Assembly: GCF_963422355.1 (NCBI RefSeq)
Contig: NC_085098.1
Location: 3,522,632-3,586,631 of the forward strand
Reading direction: 5' to 3'
DNA length: 64,000 nucleotides
Origin: Corticium candelabrum
Taxonomy: Eukaryota > Porifera > Homoscleromorpha > Homosclerophorida > Plakinidae
Shown: positions 1 to 11,389 of the stretch, in pieces
Numbering within the stretch: the stretch's first letter is position 1
Layout: every line of letters starts with the position of its first letter
Position numbers and translations under genes: made by a program
Notes under the pieces: generated by a model
Told to the model about the DNA's origin: nothing
What the model saw: only the letters and a program-made list of their open reading frames with translations
The model's database searches: none

Positions 1-366
1 GAAATATCAGGCAGGTGTGTGCTATATTCATTACACAGTGAACGTTTAATAGAATGTTATTGTGGCCAAACAAAATCTAGAGAGCAAAGGAGTCTGAATG
101 AGACAAGCCTACATGTTGCCACTCATTCGCTTTCTAGGACTCCACTTGCACGCATGCCGCACAATATACTATTTGTTTTCTTTTGTAAAAATTTACAATG
201 TATTTAATGTATATTTAAGCCACTAGCTAGTACTTATTGGCAGCCGTTTGGGTGACCTGTTACTGCTGAGGGCGTTTTGATTTCAAGAGATTAGAAATTG
301 GTAAGCTCTCTTGAGCATTGTTGAAAGCAAGCAATCCTTGACACATGATTTGGCGTGATTGATGTT

Positions 367-367
<1 letters not shown>
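1..367. other. Left edge, no gene recognised
   Basis: No coding exon, RNA gene or repeat could be supported here. The short open frames lack similarity to anything I recognise. The stretch ends at the first (CAGA)n tract. Confidence 0.5.

Positions 368-414
<47 letters not shown>
368..414 (+). repeat. (CAGA)n microsatellite
   Basis: About eleven CAGA units in perfect array. The 3' piece of a LINE (415-1024) begins directly after it, and a second CAGA tract follows that piece, so the LINE fragment is enclosed by the same tetranucleotide. Confidence 0.9.
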
Positions 415-415
<1 letters not shown>

Positions 416-1024
416 TACAATATCGATCTCGACAGCTCCCTTGCTCACCCGTGGAGCAGTGACATCTTCCCCACATCTGCTGGTGTTGATGGTGCAGCTG
501 CAGACAGGAGAGCAGACAGGAAGAGAGCAAAATATAACAAACAACAACTACCAGGAGGGTCAATTGTCGGTGCAATTCCATTGGTAATGGAACACTTTGG
601 AGCTGCATGATGGTGGTTTGATGCATGGAAATTCTTTAAAAAAAGATAGCAAAGAAGTCATCAGATGAAGTCCGGACGTCTAAATGCAGCGGAGTTTATC
701 GACTTCTGGAGCAAACGCTTTTCCGTCCAACTCCAAAAGTGCAATGCGAACGTCATCTCTAAGAAGTCATCTTCATTGACTGGAGTCAACAGAACTGACT
801 TTTATGCCACTCAGTACTTTAGCCACTAGCTGACATTGAGCTAGGGCTTTGCACTTAGTTTAGCTGCTTTTAGAGTTTCTAGAGTTTTTAGAGTTATTAG
901 TTCCTTCAAGTTTTGTTTTGAATTTAGTTTAGTTCATGAACATTGATAGTAGTTGGACAGTATATATAGATATTTGCATTTCGGAAATGTATGATAGATA
1001 AAATGTTCAAATAAATGTGTTTTG
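415..1024 (+). mobile_element. LINE 3' fragment, first subfamily
   Basis: This is the 3' end of a non-LTR retrotransposon. Translation gives the tail of the polyprotein: LDSSLAHPWSS, a run of charged residues, PGGSIVGAIPLVMEHFG, then in a shifted frame EFIDFWSKRFSVQLQKCNA and a stop near 828. The same blocks occur in the fragment at 1118-1998, which places both in one family. A 3' UTR of about 190 bases ends in TTTTGA and runs straight into (CAGA)n. Only the C-terminal region is present. The reading frame is broken at least once (a stop after the EHFG block and a frame change), so this is a dead, 5'-truncated copy. The duplication copied in this window begins inside its 3' UTR at about 965. 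Confidence 0.65.
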
Positions 1025-1117
1025 ACAGACAGACAGACAGACAGACAGACAGGCAGGCAGGCAGACAGACAGACAGACAGACAGGCAGGCAGGCAGACAG
1101 ACAGACAGACAGACAGA
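1025..1117 (+). repeat. (CAGA)n/(CAGG)n microsatellite
   Basis: Mixed CAGA and CAGG units between two LINE 3' fragments. In the duplicate copy the same tract (13,359-13,457) is mostly CAGG, so the unit composition has changed since the duplication. Confidence 0.9.
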
Positions 1118-1998
1118 GAAGCAGCTTGTCTCAGATCCCTCCAAGGGAAAACTTCAGGAGCTTGGCTACAGGCCATACCTAGTTCATGTAAGTTCGCACT
1201 AGAACCGAAACAATTTCAGTTGGCGGCCTACATGAGGCTGGGTATCCACATGCCAATTGCCAAATGAATGGTCAAATGTGACTGCGGGAAGCCACTTGAT
1301 GGGGATGGGTACCACATCATCACATGTAAGTATGGCGGAGGGCCTGTCTGGACTCACAACACAATAGTTCGAACATGGTCTGAGTGCCTCGGCCAGCTGC
1401 ATGTTGTTCACAAGATTGAACCAAAACATCGTTTCTGGATTGTGACAGCAGACCTGACATATATGTAGTGGATCCTGACTTTGGTAAAGAAGTGGAGTTA
1501 GACATCTCTTTGGCACATCCATGGGCACTTAACGCTCTTCCAAAGGCAGCCCTAGAAGATGGGACAGCAGCAACTTCAAGAGAAATGCTGAAAAATAACA
1601 AATACGCCAAAAAGGCACGTACTTGTGGAACTACAATGAATTTCATTCCTCTGGTGATGGAGCACTTTGGTCGGTGGGGGCAAGACGCCCAAAAATATCT
1701 CAACTAACCCTCATCAATAGCAACATGGACGACTGAGTGAAGACAGGACGAGTTCAAGAACTACAGGAGGACGCGATTCTCAATTACGATGCAGCAGTGC
1801 AATGCAAGAGTGTTACTGCAGAAGATTTGCAAAGTCCAGTATAGTGGTGGCTCAGTTGGTGCCATTAGTAACTCTGTTAGCTTATTGTCAACTGTTTGAC
1901 TCTTAGTCGTACTTAGGGACCTCTTGGGTCCTTGTTCTTTTAGAACTTGCTGATTTTTAACGTACACTGTAATAATTCTTGTATAAGAAATGTATGTA
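1118..1998 (+). mobile_element. LINE 3' fragment with REL-endonuclease-like domain
   Basis: This is the C-terminal coding end and 3' UTR of a non-LTR retrotransposon. Visible in order are a region reading GAWLQAIPSSCKFALEPK and LAAYMRLGIHMPI; a CCHC-type knuckle (CDCG, then H-x3-C around 1,277-1,327) followed by GGGPVWTHN; and, after a frame change near 1,465, VDPDFGKEVELDISLAHPW. The spacing of PD and ELDI resembles the catalytic core of the restriction-like endonuclease of R2/R4/CRE-type LINEs. The blocks NFIPLVMEHFGRWGQ and FSITMQQCNARVLLQKI follow, with a stop near 1,899. A 3' UTR ends TATTGA followed by (CAGA)n. The copy is dead: one in-frame stop near 1,265, a frameshift, and no reverse transcriptase region. 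Clade assignment is by motif pattern only. Confidence 0.65.
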
Positions 1999-2000
1999 TT

Positions 2001-2038
<38 letters not shown>
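1999..2038 (+). repeat. (CAGA)n microsatellite
   Basis: Perfect CAGA units directly joined to the LINE 3' end at 1,998. The tract encloses the LINE fragment together with the tract at 1,025-1,117. Confidence 0.9.
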
Positions 2039-2873
2039 TCAGCCTTTTATGTATAGAGATGATAAGAACTAAGGTACATACTATGCTGTCTGTGTGGCTC
2101 TTATTGCTGGAGTCACACGAGAACTCTGATTCCTAGTAATTAGCTATAGATATGCAGAAGTGACAGCGACTGTACATGTCGAGGTATCATGCAAGGTTCA
2201 TTTTGAAACTTCTGCATATCAAGAACTTTATCTCTGCATGGTTTCTGTTTTCCTTGGACGTAAAGTAGAACCGGAAAAGCGGACAAGTGACCACTACTCT
2301 AATGCCATAACAACATCCAAAAATATTGACAAAATTGCAAAAAGAAGACTATTTAACAAGAAAAGTGGTGCATATTAATCCTATAGCCCTGGAGAAACGG
2401 CACCATGCAGTAGAGCGCACCTACTGCGTAGAAAATCCTTCACATCCGGGAACTCATTCTTAGGATTTATGAAATGTTCAATAAGAGAGGCGAACTAAAA
2501 ATAAGAATAACTATTACATTTAGACTAAGTCAAAGGCTCATCTGGTCATTTCTAATTACACATGTACAGGAGAGTGACTTTCACTTTAGTGACTGATGTA
2601 TTGCACACTATATATCTAGACTAGCTAGTACAGTAGCTCCAGAGAATGAAAGTTTCAGATTCACAAATTGAGGCTGGTGGTCTTAGTATAGCAAAGTCAC
2701 ACGTTTTGACATGTTTCCAGATACTTTAATTGCCTTTCCAATATTCACAAACTCCCAATACATCAAGCAGGATGTCAGGTGCATGCAACTAACATGAAAT
2801 CATTCACTAACAAAACCAAAAACCGTAAAAACGTATGTAAAACAGTTGCAGTACTTTCAAGATCTCAAATCAA
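2039..2873. other. Duplicated non-coding spacer
   Basis: Nearly identical to 14,373-15,186. No gene recognised. A 72-codon open frame near 2,160-2,378 is kept in both copies, but with so little divergence that is weak evidence for coding. Confidence 0.6.
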
Positions 2874-3485
2874 TTAAAAGTAACCCTTTGTGGCAGGGTT
2901 ACTTTCAGCCTTTTCAATTGTGATGTAAATCCTTGGTCTGTGGCTTCCATCCTCATATGCCTCTGTTGTGTTCACCAGTTTAAAGTTGGCTTTATCAAGA
3001 GGCTCCACCAAACGCTTGAAGTTACCAGAACGAGCATAAAAGCTATTTTCAAACACATCCTTGTCTACGAGATTCCTTTCCAGCAGTCTGTAGGCATTCT
3101 CAAAAAAATTCTTAGTTACTAGACGACATTCGTCAACACGCTTTACTTCATCCGATGGCATTGATTTCTTCTCTTCAGCCCATTCTAAAGCAAGAGATTC
3201 TCTCTTTTTTTGTTTTTCTTGTTCTCCTTGGTCTGCACTATCTGGCTTTTTCTCTGCATTCTTTCTACGGCGTCTTCTCTCTCTGTCTTCATAGAAGTAT
3301 GCAATGTCTTGCAAACATTTGCGGATTTCCTTATAATTCTGGTCCATACGTGCGGCCTCCTCAGCTTTGCGATGATCTTTCACCGCCTTGGTACCAATAG
3401 CAGCAATAACGGTACCAACAACAGGTACAGCCATTTTCAAGCCAAATCTCCAGTCTAAACGGTCAAAGCTAGACCTTGAACTACG
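2874..3485 (-). CDS. Paralogue A of a small membrane-anchored protein family (last exon)
   Basis: I do not recognise the family. The exon starts after a splice acceptor (CAG then CGT) at 3,485 and ends at a TAA at 2,874. About 204 residues are encoded by this exon; an in-frame stop lies just upstream of the acceptor, so the start codon must lie in an exon I could not find, or the internal Met at about 3,428 is used. After a short RSSRSS stretch there is one hydrophobic segment (VPVVGTVIAAIG), then a basic helical region rich in R, K and E, and a conserved C-terminal block: VTKNFFENAYRLLERNLVDKDVF, GNFKRLVEPLDKANF and RPRIYITIE. Four copies lie in this window (here, 9,726-9,984, 15,187-15,888, 22,659-23,279). 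The C-terminal block faintly recalls bacterial DUF4760-type proteins; this is a guess. Confidence 0.6.
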   Translation of the reverse strand, partial: RSSRSSFDRLDWRFGLKMAVPVVGTVIAAIGTKAVKDHRKAEEAARMDQNYKEIRKCLQDIAYFYEDRERRRRRKNAEKKPDSADQGEQEKQKKRESLALEWAEEKKSMPSDEVKRVDECRLVTKNFFENAYRLLERNLVDKDVFENSFYARSGNFKRLVEPLDKANFKLVNTTEAYEDGSHRPRIYITIEKAESNPATKGYF

Positions 3486-3801
3486 CTGTCAATTACACAA
3501 CACCTTTTAGTTCAAATTATCCTGACACCCTTATAGGTACAGTACCCAGCAGGGCGTATTTCAGTGGGTCTTTTCAACAGGGTTTCCAAGAATTAGCCAG
3601 AGGAGTGTCGGCAACAGGTTAACTCGAGAACAAATTATTTGCATCACAGATTTTTGCATAATTCAATTCATGTAACAAGAATGATAATGCAAGACTGTAC
3701 ATCATAATGAGTTTGCATGTTAATTTAAAAGTTTTACATTTAAAATTTGGCAAAACAAGTTTCGAGGATTCCTTGAAGAAACCTTGCAGGTCTAATACAT
3801 G
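3486..3801. other. Duplicated non-coding spacer up to LTR element
   Basis: Matches 15,891-15,936 plus 16,696-16,935. It holds the empty site (near 3,528-3,536) of the MULE-like insertion found in copy 2. The last four bases CATG form the left target-site duplication of the LTR element. Confidence 0.7.
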
Positions 3802-3978
3802 TGTAACAGGTTGCCCACAGCACGTCTCTCGATTGGGTCCTGCTACTGACGGGATGGCCATAACACACATACCAAGAGTCTATTGTCTCGGACTAACGTT
3901 TACATAATCGCGCAAGGTGTCTACAATAGTCTAGCTCTTCCCAACATTCTCATGTTACTAACACGCCCAACTACTACA
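3802..3978 (-). repeat. LTR of the Ty3/gypsy element (3' LTR)
   Basis: About 177 bp, matching 8,745-8,920 with roughly seven substitutions and two single-base indels. Because the element is on the minus strand this is its 3' LTR. Ends are TG and CA. Confidence 0.92.
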
Positions 3979-6900
3979 CTCTTCCCCCCCTTACTTCCTT
4001 GACTACAGTACTTCAAGAACATGAACACAAACAAAATCAATCACCAAGGACTGTCAAGTCAAATCAAAGTCCGCCAATCGTCTGGGTAACATTACTTGTC
4101 TCCTTGGGCGTCCTTCTGCAAGCTGTTGAAGTGGCTGTACTGGTGGTTGTACAGGAATTTGGTAAACTTCTTCAGCATACACTTGTTCTTCTTCCATTGA
4201 TACTCTTCTGTCCTTCTTAGGTGTGGATCTTGTGATCTTGTTCCGAGTTTTCACATTCCTGTCGTTGAACGGCTGCACAGGCTCTTCTAACGTCAGATCT
4301 TGATCTTCAGAATGTCTATTCTTGGCTACCTCTCCTTGATAAAATCCTTGTCTATAATAGGGTTTTAAACGGTTCGCATGCACTCGTTTTTGACCTCTCC
4401 TTCCTTTCCCCACTAGCTGTATGATAACATTCGGTGCATGGTCAATCACCTTCACGATTTCATATGGACCTCGAAATTTTGCACTTAATTTGGGAGACAG
4501 TCCTCTTTTTACTGCCTGGTGATGCAGTAAGACCCACTGCTTTTCTTTGAAACCATGACTTTTTGTTGCGTGGTGACGATTGTAGCCTGTCTGCTGTCAA
4601 GCTTGAGATGCTGTGATCTCCTGGTCAACAATTTCTTTAGTCTGTGCCATTGTTTCAGCTAACTTCTTTGCGTAATTAGTTGCTAATTCTATCTCTGGCA
4701 AAGAGGAAATACTGGCTTCCACCGGTAATCGAACTTGCCGACCAAAGCACAACTCAAAAGGAGTGATACCAGTCGACATGTGCTTTGAAGTGTTATAGGC
4801 GAATACTACTAGGGAAATCCAATCATCCCAGTCAGTCTGGTCGGGCCCTACATACTTCGACAAAGCATTAATCAATGTTCGATTGAGCCTTTCCACCAAC
4901 CCATCTCCTTGTGGATGGTAGGGTGTTGTGCTTGTTCTTGTTATGCCTAGGAGAGTACATACCTCCTTGATGACCGTACTTTCAAAATTTCTTCCTCGAT
5001 CGCTATGGATAGTCAGCGGCATTCCAAATCTCAATATTACCGTATTGACTAACGCTCGTGCAGTTGTCGACGCCTTCTGGTCAGGGAGAGGAATCGCCTC
5101 TGCCCATTTTGTGAAATAGTCGCTGACTACAAGGAGATACCGATTTCCTCTCGACGAAAAGGGAAGTAGGCCGACAAAGTCCATTCCCCACATCTCAAAT
5201 GGTTGGCCAATAGAGATGGATTGCATTGGCGCAGACACTCTTGCTTGTGCTCTATTCTTTGCCTGACAAGCATGGCAACTCTTTACCCACTCAGTTGCTT
5301 GTAGAGTGTACCCTGGCCACCAAAACCTTGTAGTAATTTTCTCCAAAGTCTTTTCAAGCCCGAAATGTCCGCTTTTGTCATGGCAGTGTTCTAAGACCTC
5401 AGCAACCAAAGCATTTGGTAACACCAACCGCTTTTGACTTTGATGACATTCCTGCCTTGTACTCCATCTTCCATTTGTAGTTGAGGCCAAATCTTCTTTA
5501 ATGCCAACCAGCGTCGATTCTTTGCCCGTTGTGTTGGCACCTGCCTCCTCCTAGGAAAATCATTCATCACTAGTGAGAGTAATGGATCGGCTTCTTGCAA
5601 TTGTCGTAACTCTTGGGCAGATCTGGTTATTCCAACACTAGAAACTGGCTTACTTTGTCTGCTGAGGTCATCTTGAAAACTAGGTGGGAACATGCTTTCT
5701 GGACACTCAAACTCTCCCTGCTCCTCTGTACTCTGAACTGGATGATCTCGAGACAAAGCATCTGCATTAACATTCTCACGACCAGGTCGGTGTTGAATTT
5801 GCCAGTTGTATTCCTCTAACTGCATTATCCATCTAGCAATGCATCCCTTAGGCTCTTTGAAAGACTTCAACCAAGACAACGGTTTGTGATCAGTTGTTAA
5901 CACAAACTGGTTACCATAGAGATATGGCCTGAAATATGACACTGCCCACACAATTGCTAGTGCCTCTTTTTCAATAGTAGAGTAGTTTCGTTCAGGCTTC
6001 CTCAAAGTACGACTTGCATACCCAATAACACGCTCTACTCCGTTTTGGCATTGAGATAGCACTGCTCCTATACCACAATCAGACGCATCAGTAGCCAATT
6101 GAAAAGGATTTGCTTCAGGACTCAAATCCGGAAAAGCCACAATAGGATCACTCACCAAACATGATCTCAGACATTCAAAGGCTTCATTGCATGCGACTGT
6201 CCACTCAAAACAACTATTGCGTTGAAGCAATCGAAACAATGGAGCAGCCATCACTGAGAATCCTGAAATAAACCTGCGGTAATACCCTGCCAAACCTAGG
6301 AAGCGTCGAACAGCTGCCATATCTCGAGGAACTGGAAAGTTCCTTACAGCCATTAGATTCCGCTCTGCCGGTTTCAACCCATCCTTTGACACCACGTGGC
6401 CTAAATATTCCACCGAACTTTTCGCAAAATGGCATTTTTCTGGGCGAAGCTTTAGTCCAGCTTTCTGTAAGCATTGAAGTCCATTGGTAAGCCGCTCAAG
6501 ATGACTATCAAAGGACTTTGAGAAGACAAGCACATCATCGAGGTAAACAAGACAAGCCACGCCTTGTATGCCAGAAAGAACTAAGTCCATCAGCCGTTGG
6601 AAAGATGACACCTTCTGCCAACATCTGGTCAACCTGTTCTTCTACTACTGGTCGAACGGTATGTGGTACTCGTCTTGGCAACTGACGAACTGGTCTGGCT
6701 GAACCAGTTGGTATCGTGTGAGTGGCAACTTGAGTTCTACCCATGTCATGTGGTCCCTTCGAAAACAGATCTTCATAACCACTCAACAACTGATGTAATG
6801 TGAGGCTTTCCTCAGGACTCGGAGCTGAATCCGACCAATCAAATTGCTTTAAGAATTCTGCATTCAGTGTTTCTGATGCCTTTTTCTCCGGACCCTCACT

Positions 6901-8744
6901 CAGTCCACAAGCTGCAATACACTTCACATCAACATCGCACAGTTCGCCTAGCCTTGTGCCCTTCCACAATCGTCTTGGGCCATCCAGGATTAATAGTTCA
7001 ACTGGTATGATTTCATCACCCTGTTGCTTCACTTCTACTAAAGCTCGAGCAACATGTACTCCTGTTCTCTCAATAAATAAGGTATCTGGCTCCATTAGCC
7101 AAGTTCCAGGCTCTACACTGCCAGTTCCTTCATGAACAACTTTAGCTTTAGCGATTATTCGTTCTCCTGCTCCCTCCAAGTGTTCATCCAGCACCACACT
7201 AAATTTTGATCGTCGTAGTGGTGTGGAAAGCTCAGCTACAGTTCCGCTCCACTCTAAGCGTTTTTGAGCCAAATCCAGGATCATTCCATGGTCTAGGAGA
7301 AAATCCGACCCAATTATAGGACAAGTGTCAAATTGTACCACAACAAACTTGTGCATGGTATGCCAGTGGCCTATTTTCACCTCTATGCTCACTTGTCCAA
7401 TCACTTCCAATGGATCTCCTGTTACTGTTGTCAACTTGGGTTCTTGACATGAAGGAAAAGATGACATTAATGTTTGGTCTACCATGTGGTCAGGAACAAT
7501 AGAGACTACTGCTCCTGTGTCTACTAGGCAAGAAGCATTGTTGTGGTTTAGCTCAAGATTGAGCATCAATGACGTCTCCGTTACACCTGCAACAACATTC
7601 ACTTGACTACGTTGACCACGCCCTCTCACAACACCTGCTGCTGTAGACTGACTTCTACCCTCTGATTGTTGAGGCAACGTGAATCTTCGTCCTGCTGCTG
7701 ATTGCTGCATCCGTTGAGGGCAATCACGAGTTAAGCGCCCAGTCTTGTGGCAAACAAAACATGGTCTGATTGTAACTTGTTTACAATTGCTGCGGACAAG
7801 TCCTTCCCCACCACAAGCAAAACAGGGACGTCCCGCCTTTTGTTGCTGCCACCGCATGGGAACTACACGCTTGGAATCTGGAGTGACGGACGCACCGATT
7901 ACACTCACCGACTGCAACGCTTGCTCAATCCGATCCAGTCGTTCCGCCAAGCTCACATCAATACTCGCACGATCTGCAATCGCTCGAACTTGACCATCCG
8001 TCCGCTTTCCGAGTTTCCTCCGCTCTAACAACATCAATTCACGTGCTCTGATCACCGCCGCCTGAAAACTCGCCTCAGGGTGTAGGTCCAACTCTCCGGC
8101 AAAGGACGGTGCGTTGTTGATCAAAGCTTCGACGACCAAGGGATCCATCAACTGCTGGTCACGCAGCTCTGCTGTCAAATTTGGCATCCTCTTCGTCAAA
8201 AGAGTCTCCAAATCTTGCGCATACACCTCCAGTGCCTCAGACGACTTCCAACAGCGAGACATAAATTGTGGACGTGCGAGACGACGACTCTCAATCGTAG
8301 TAGGCGAAAACACGCGCTTGAGATGAGTCGTAAGCTCCGCATAGTTTCCTTTCTGCTCCGCCGTCATCTGTCGATAGACAGCATACGCCCTTCCCTTCAG
8401 AAGAGTCGGTAACAACCGTAGTTTCATGTCAGCGTCCCAACCATTTGCCGTCGCAGTAAGATCGAAACGCTCCACCCACATCTCAACATCTCCATCCTCA
8501 AATTTCTCTGGAACAGATACTACACGTTGTAGGAGCTGAGCCTGCTGGACTGCTTGCTGTCCCTCCTCCTGTTGTTGAGCCATACAATCACGAAAGAAAC
8601 GATAACGTACAGTACTTACAAATCCACTTGCGTGCTAACACCTGGCGCGTGTGACAGCGAGCCGTAGTAACGCCTGGCGAATGAACTCCCGCCGCTTCAG
8701 AACTAAACGTAGCTCCTGTCTCTGTCTATACTCCTGTCACCACT

Positions 8745-8920
8745 TGTAACAGGTTGCCCACAGCACGTCTCTCGATTGGGTCCTGCTACTTGACGGGATG
8801 GCAGTAACACACACACCAAGAGTCTATTGTCTCGGACTAACGTTTACATAATCGCGCAACGTGTCTACAATAGTCTAGCTCCTCCCAACATTCTTATGTT
8901 ACTAACACCCAACTATTACA
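8745..8920 (-). repeat. LTR of the Ty3/gypsy element (5' LTR)
   Basis: About 176 bp partner of 3,802-3,978, followed by the CATG target duplication at 8,921-8,924. Confidence 0.92.
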
Positions 8921-9725
8921 CATGCATCCTAAGGAAGTCAGAACAATAGCCGAGACAACCGCGGCGCATATTGCAGACCAAAGTCAAGTGGACGTACAGG
9001 ACTCACTTTGAGTCTCCTAAGCACTGACTGACTTATTCGCAGACACGAACACGAGCTACAGCATGTTGAAAGAGTGCACAATTCTCAGTTGGTAACGCAC
9101 AGCCAAGAATAGAAAGGTTTTCGCACACCCTAAGAAACCCTTTGAGATACGCCTCTGCGTCTATACGTTCGATCATTAACGTTATAACTTATCTGATTGC
9201 CTTTGAGTTCCTACCTCTGTTCCAAACGGTCTCATGTGGCTACGCAGGCGACTCCACGACCGACCAGGAAATAAGAAACGCAAAACTTCAAAGAAAAAGC
9301 GATGTCATCTAATAGAACGTCCTCTTTGCCGCCTGTTCATGCATAAGCTTACCTCTGTTTGTATTCATGTTGTCGCCAAATGTAAGAGACAGAACAATTG
9401 ACCTTGCAAGAAGATCCCGGAAGAACGTAAGAGACAACAATCGACCTTGCAAGAAGATCCCGGAAGAACGACTCCCACACTTAATTAACTAAACCCATGC
9501 AAATGTCATATGCAAGTGCTGTACAGTAGTGACTTGCAGGAAAAAGTAATTTTGTTATTTGATTAGCTTGATATCTTTATCATTTATGCAGCCAGCGTTG
9601 CACATTAGTTTAACCCACAACTCACAACAAAAATGTAGGAACGTTCGCCATTACACACATTCAGGAAAAAGGCAGTTCGTGTAAGGTGTACACATACTTG
9701 TTTCCAGCATCTCACTGACTTGGTT
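8921..9725. other. Duplicated non-coding spacer
   Basis: 8,921-9,500 matches 16,935-17,488 and 9,515-9,725 matches 22,448-22,658. A short local duplication (GTAAGAGACA... repeated at about 9,381 and 9,429) is present only in this copy. No gene recognised. Confidence 0.65.
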
Positions 9726-9984
9726 TCAAAAGTACTGTTGCAAGGCAGGGTCCTTTTCGCCTTGTTCAATTCTCACGTAAATTGCTGGTCTGTTGTTCCC
9801 ATCTTTGTAGGTCTGATTGGGATTCAGGTTCACCAGATCGAAGTTGGCCTTATCGAGAGGCTCCACCAAACGCTTGAAGTTTCCAGAACGAGCATAAAAG
9901 CTCTCTTCAAATACATCCTTGTCTATGAGACCTTTATAGAGCAGCATGTATGCATTTTTGAAAAAATTTGTGGTCACTTGACGA
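9726..9984 (-). pseudogene. Paralogue C, truncated by deletion
   Basis: This keeps only the C-terminal 83 or so residues of the small membrane-protein family: FFKNAYMLLYKGLIDKDVF, SGNFKRLVEPLDKANF and RPAIYVRIEQG. Alignment with the intact copy at 22,659-23,279 shows that sequence jumps from the middle of that exon (22,918) to its distant upstream flank (24,265), removing about 1.35 kb including the hydrophobic segment and splice acceptor. The two ends share GT at the junction, consistent with end joining. It is therefore almost certainly non-functional. Confidence 0.8.
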
Positions 9985-10565
9985 CAGTTCCAAACAGTCT
10001 TGAGCTTCTAGTGAGAGCTGAAGCTCCAAACTTTCGTGATGTCAAAGGTATAGCTACAGATATCAAAGAAAGGCACTTAAACCTTACAAATTTCGTGCTC
10101 TACTCATGCACAAAGGTCACCTCCAGTCGCAAACATGAGGTATGATCAGCGTGTGCAGCTCCTCTAATGCCCGTTAAGAAAGACTAGTATGGGCCACTGG
10201 GTCAAGACTAGAAGCTAAATTATGGAGTATAGCCGAGCCTGTTTATTGCCAATTATTATTTACCAATGTTAATTACCAATATTACTTTAATAATAGTTAT
10301 TAGAATGTAATGTATTAACAAAAAATTAATATTAATTAATTGTCATTTATCAGTGTATCATGTTGCTTTGGCTATAGGTAGCATTATGAAAGAGACTCAT
10401 ACTGTATGTATGACCAAATTTGTAGCCACACTTTTATTTTCAATTTCTTAGTTAATTAATAAATGAAGTGGAATATCACTAACCAAATAATTAAATGTAT
10501 TGCAGCTGTTATACTGTACACAAATGCATGCATACGTACATTGAAAAGTACAAAGAGGTAAGACA
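9985..10565. other. Duplicated AT-rich spacer
   Basis: Matches 24,266-24,841 with about 1-2% difference. AT-rich, no gene or element recognised. Confidence 0.6.
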
Positions 10566-11389
10566 TTAGTCAACGTTTTCGTCACTAACGGTTTCTTCTA
10601 GGTTGCTCATATTGATAGTATTGCCGTGTATTGCACTGTTGTCTGCCTGTTGTGATGCCGTTCCAGGGCTAGAGTCGTCATCTTCATGACTGTCCTCTTG
10701 TTGCCGTCATCTCTCCGTCTGGGCTTGTCTTCGGGCGTCACGCAATCGTCTCTCTCTACGTAACCGACGTAGGTCTCGACGATGCTGCCACATGATAACC
10801 CGATTATGACAAGCAATTCCAATAACCAAAATGGCAAACACCGAGATGACAACCAATCCAATGCAACAGACTGCCACAATAAAGCCGATCAGAGCAGCAT
10901 CGGCCTCGATCTTTGTATTGTCGGCTCGGTAGCTGATCAAGTCCGACGAGCGTTGAACAGGCTCGATCCTTGATAGAAAACACGTGCTCTCACTCTCTAT
11001 CACTATCAACGTGTCGCACTGATCCGATCGTGTGCGTGTATTGCAGACACACATGTCTCGACCCATCGTCCCATTTCTCAAACAGAGTCCCGTCTCTGGG
11101 CATCTCGTCGATGTCTTAGTTGGACAACCGATGAGACTGGTAGGTACACAAGTGTCGATCTCGCTATTGTATCTACTATCGACCGGGCAGTCAGTGCAAA
11201 TCAGATCTCTGTATGCTGAGCAGCCACACTGTAGGATGGGAGAGGTGGGAGGACACCCGCGGCTACACTGGAACAGCGGTGGATTGTCTTATTGAAATAA
11301 AAGCCCTCGTTACAATTAAAGTCCACGTCTGGAACGCTTTGACAGAACGTGATCAGAACAATTTTTACCAACAGGATTCGAAATGTCGT
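10566..11389 (-). pseudogene. TNFR-like cysteine-rich transmembrane protein, decayed copy
   Basis: Near-identical to the intact exon at 24,842-25,666. Relative to that copy, a small deletion in the first cysteine-rich block (near 11,270) shifts the frame and loses a cysteine. A substitution near 10,707 creates a premature TGA after the QTER residues in the cytoplasmic tail, removing about 40 residues. The transmembrane segment and the splice acceptor (AG then ACG at 11,389) are retained. Two disabling changes make this a recent pseudogene. Confidence 0.75.

Larger units (their letters stand above)
3802..8920 (-). mobile_element. Ty3/gypsy LTR retrotransposon, broken copy
   Basis: A 5.1-kb fossil retrotransposon of the Ty3/gypsy family, coding on the minus strand. 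It is bounded by two LTRs of about 177 bp (3,802-3,978 and 8,745-8,920) with TG...CA ends, and flanked by a CATG target duplication (3,798-3,801 and 8,921-8,924). Parts in coding order are gag with zinc-knuckle cysteines (about 7,700-8,583), aspartic protease with the LVDTGA motif (about 7,500-7,560), reverse transcriptase with YLDD and RNase H (about 5,800-6,700), integrase with a zinc-binding N-terminus and catalytic core (about 4,600-5,400), and a C-terminal tail (about 4,050-4,450). It is broken, with roughly three to five interruptions. The LTRs differ by about 4%, so insertion is neither brand new nor ancient. The duplicate locus at about 16,935 is an empty site. Confidence 0.92.

Noticed and set aside
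368-2038. CAGA arrays as a CRISPR-like repeat-spacer structure
   Set aside because: Uninterrupted tetranucleotide microsatellites without spacers, in animal DNA.
2160-2378. 72-codon frame kept in both duplicates (second at 14,490-14,708) as a small gene
   Set aside because: The duplicates are under 1% diverged here, so shared openness says little, and there is no ATG start or recognisable motif.
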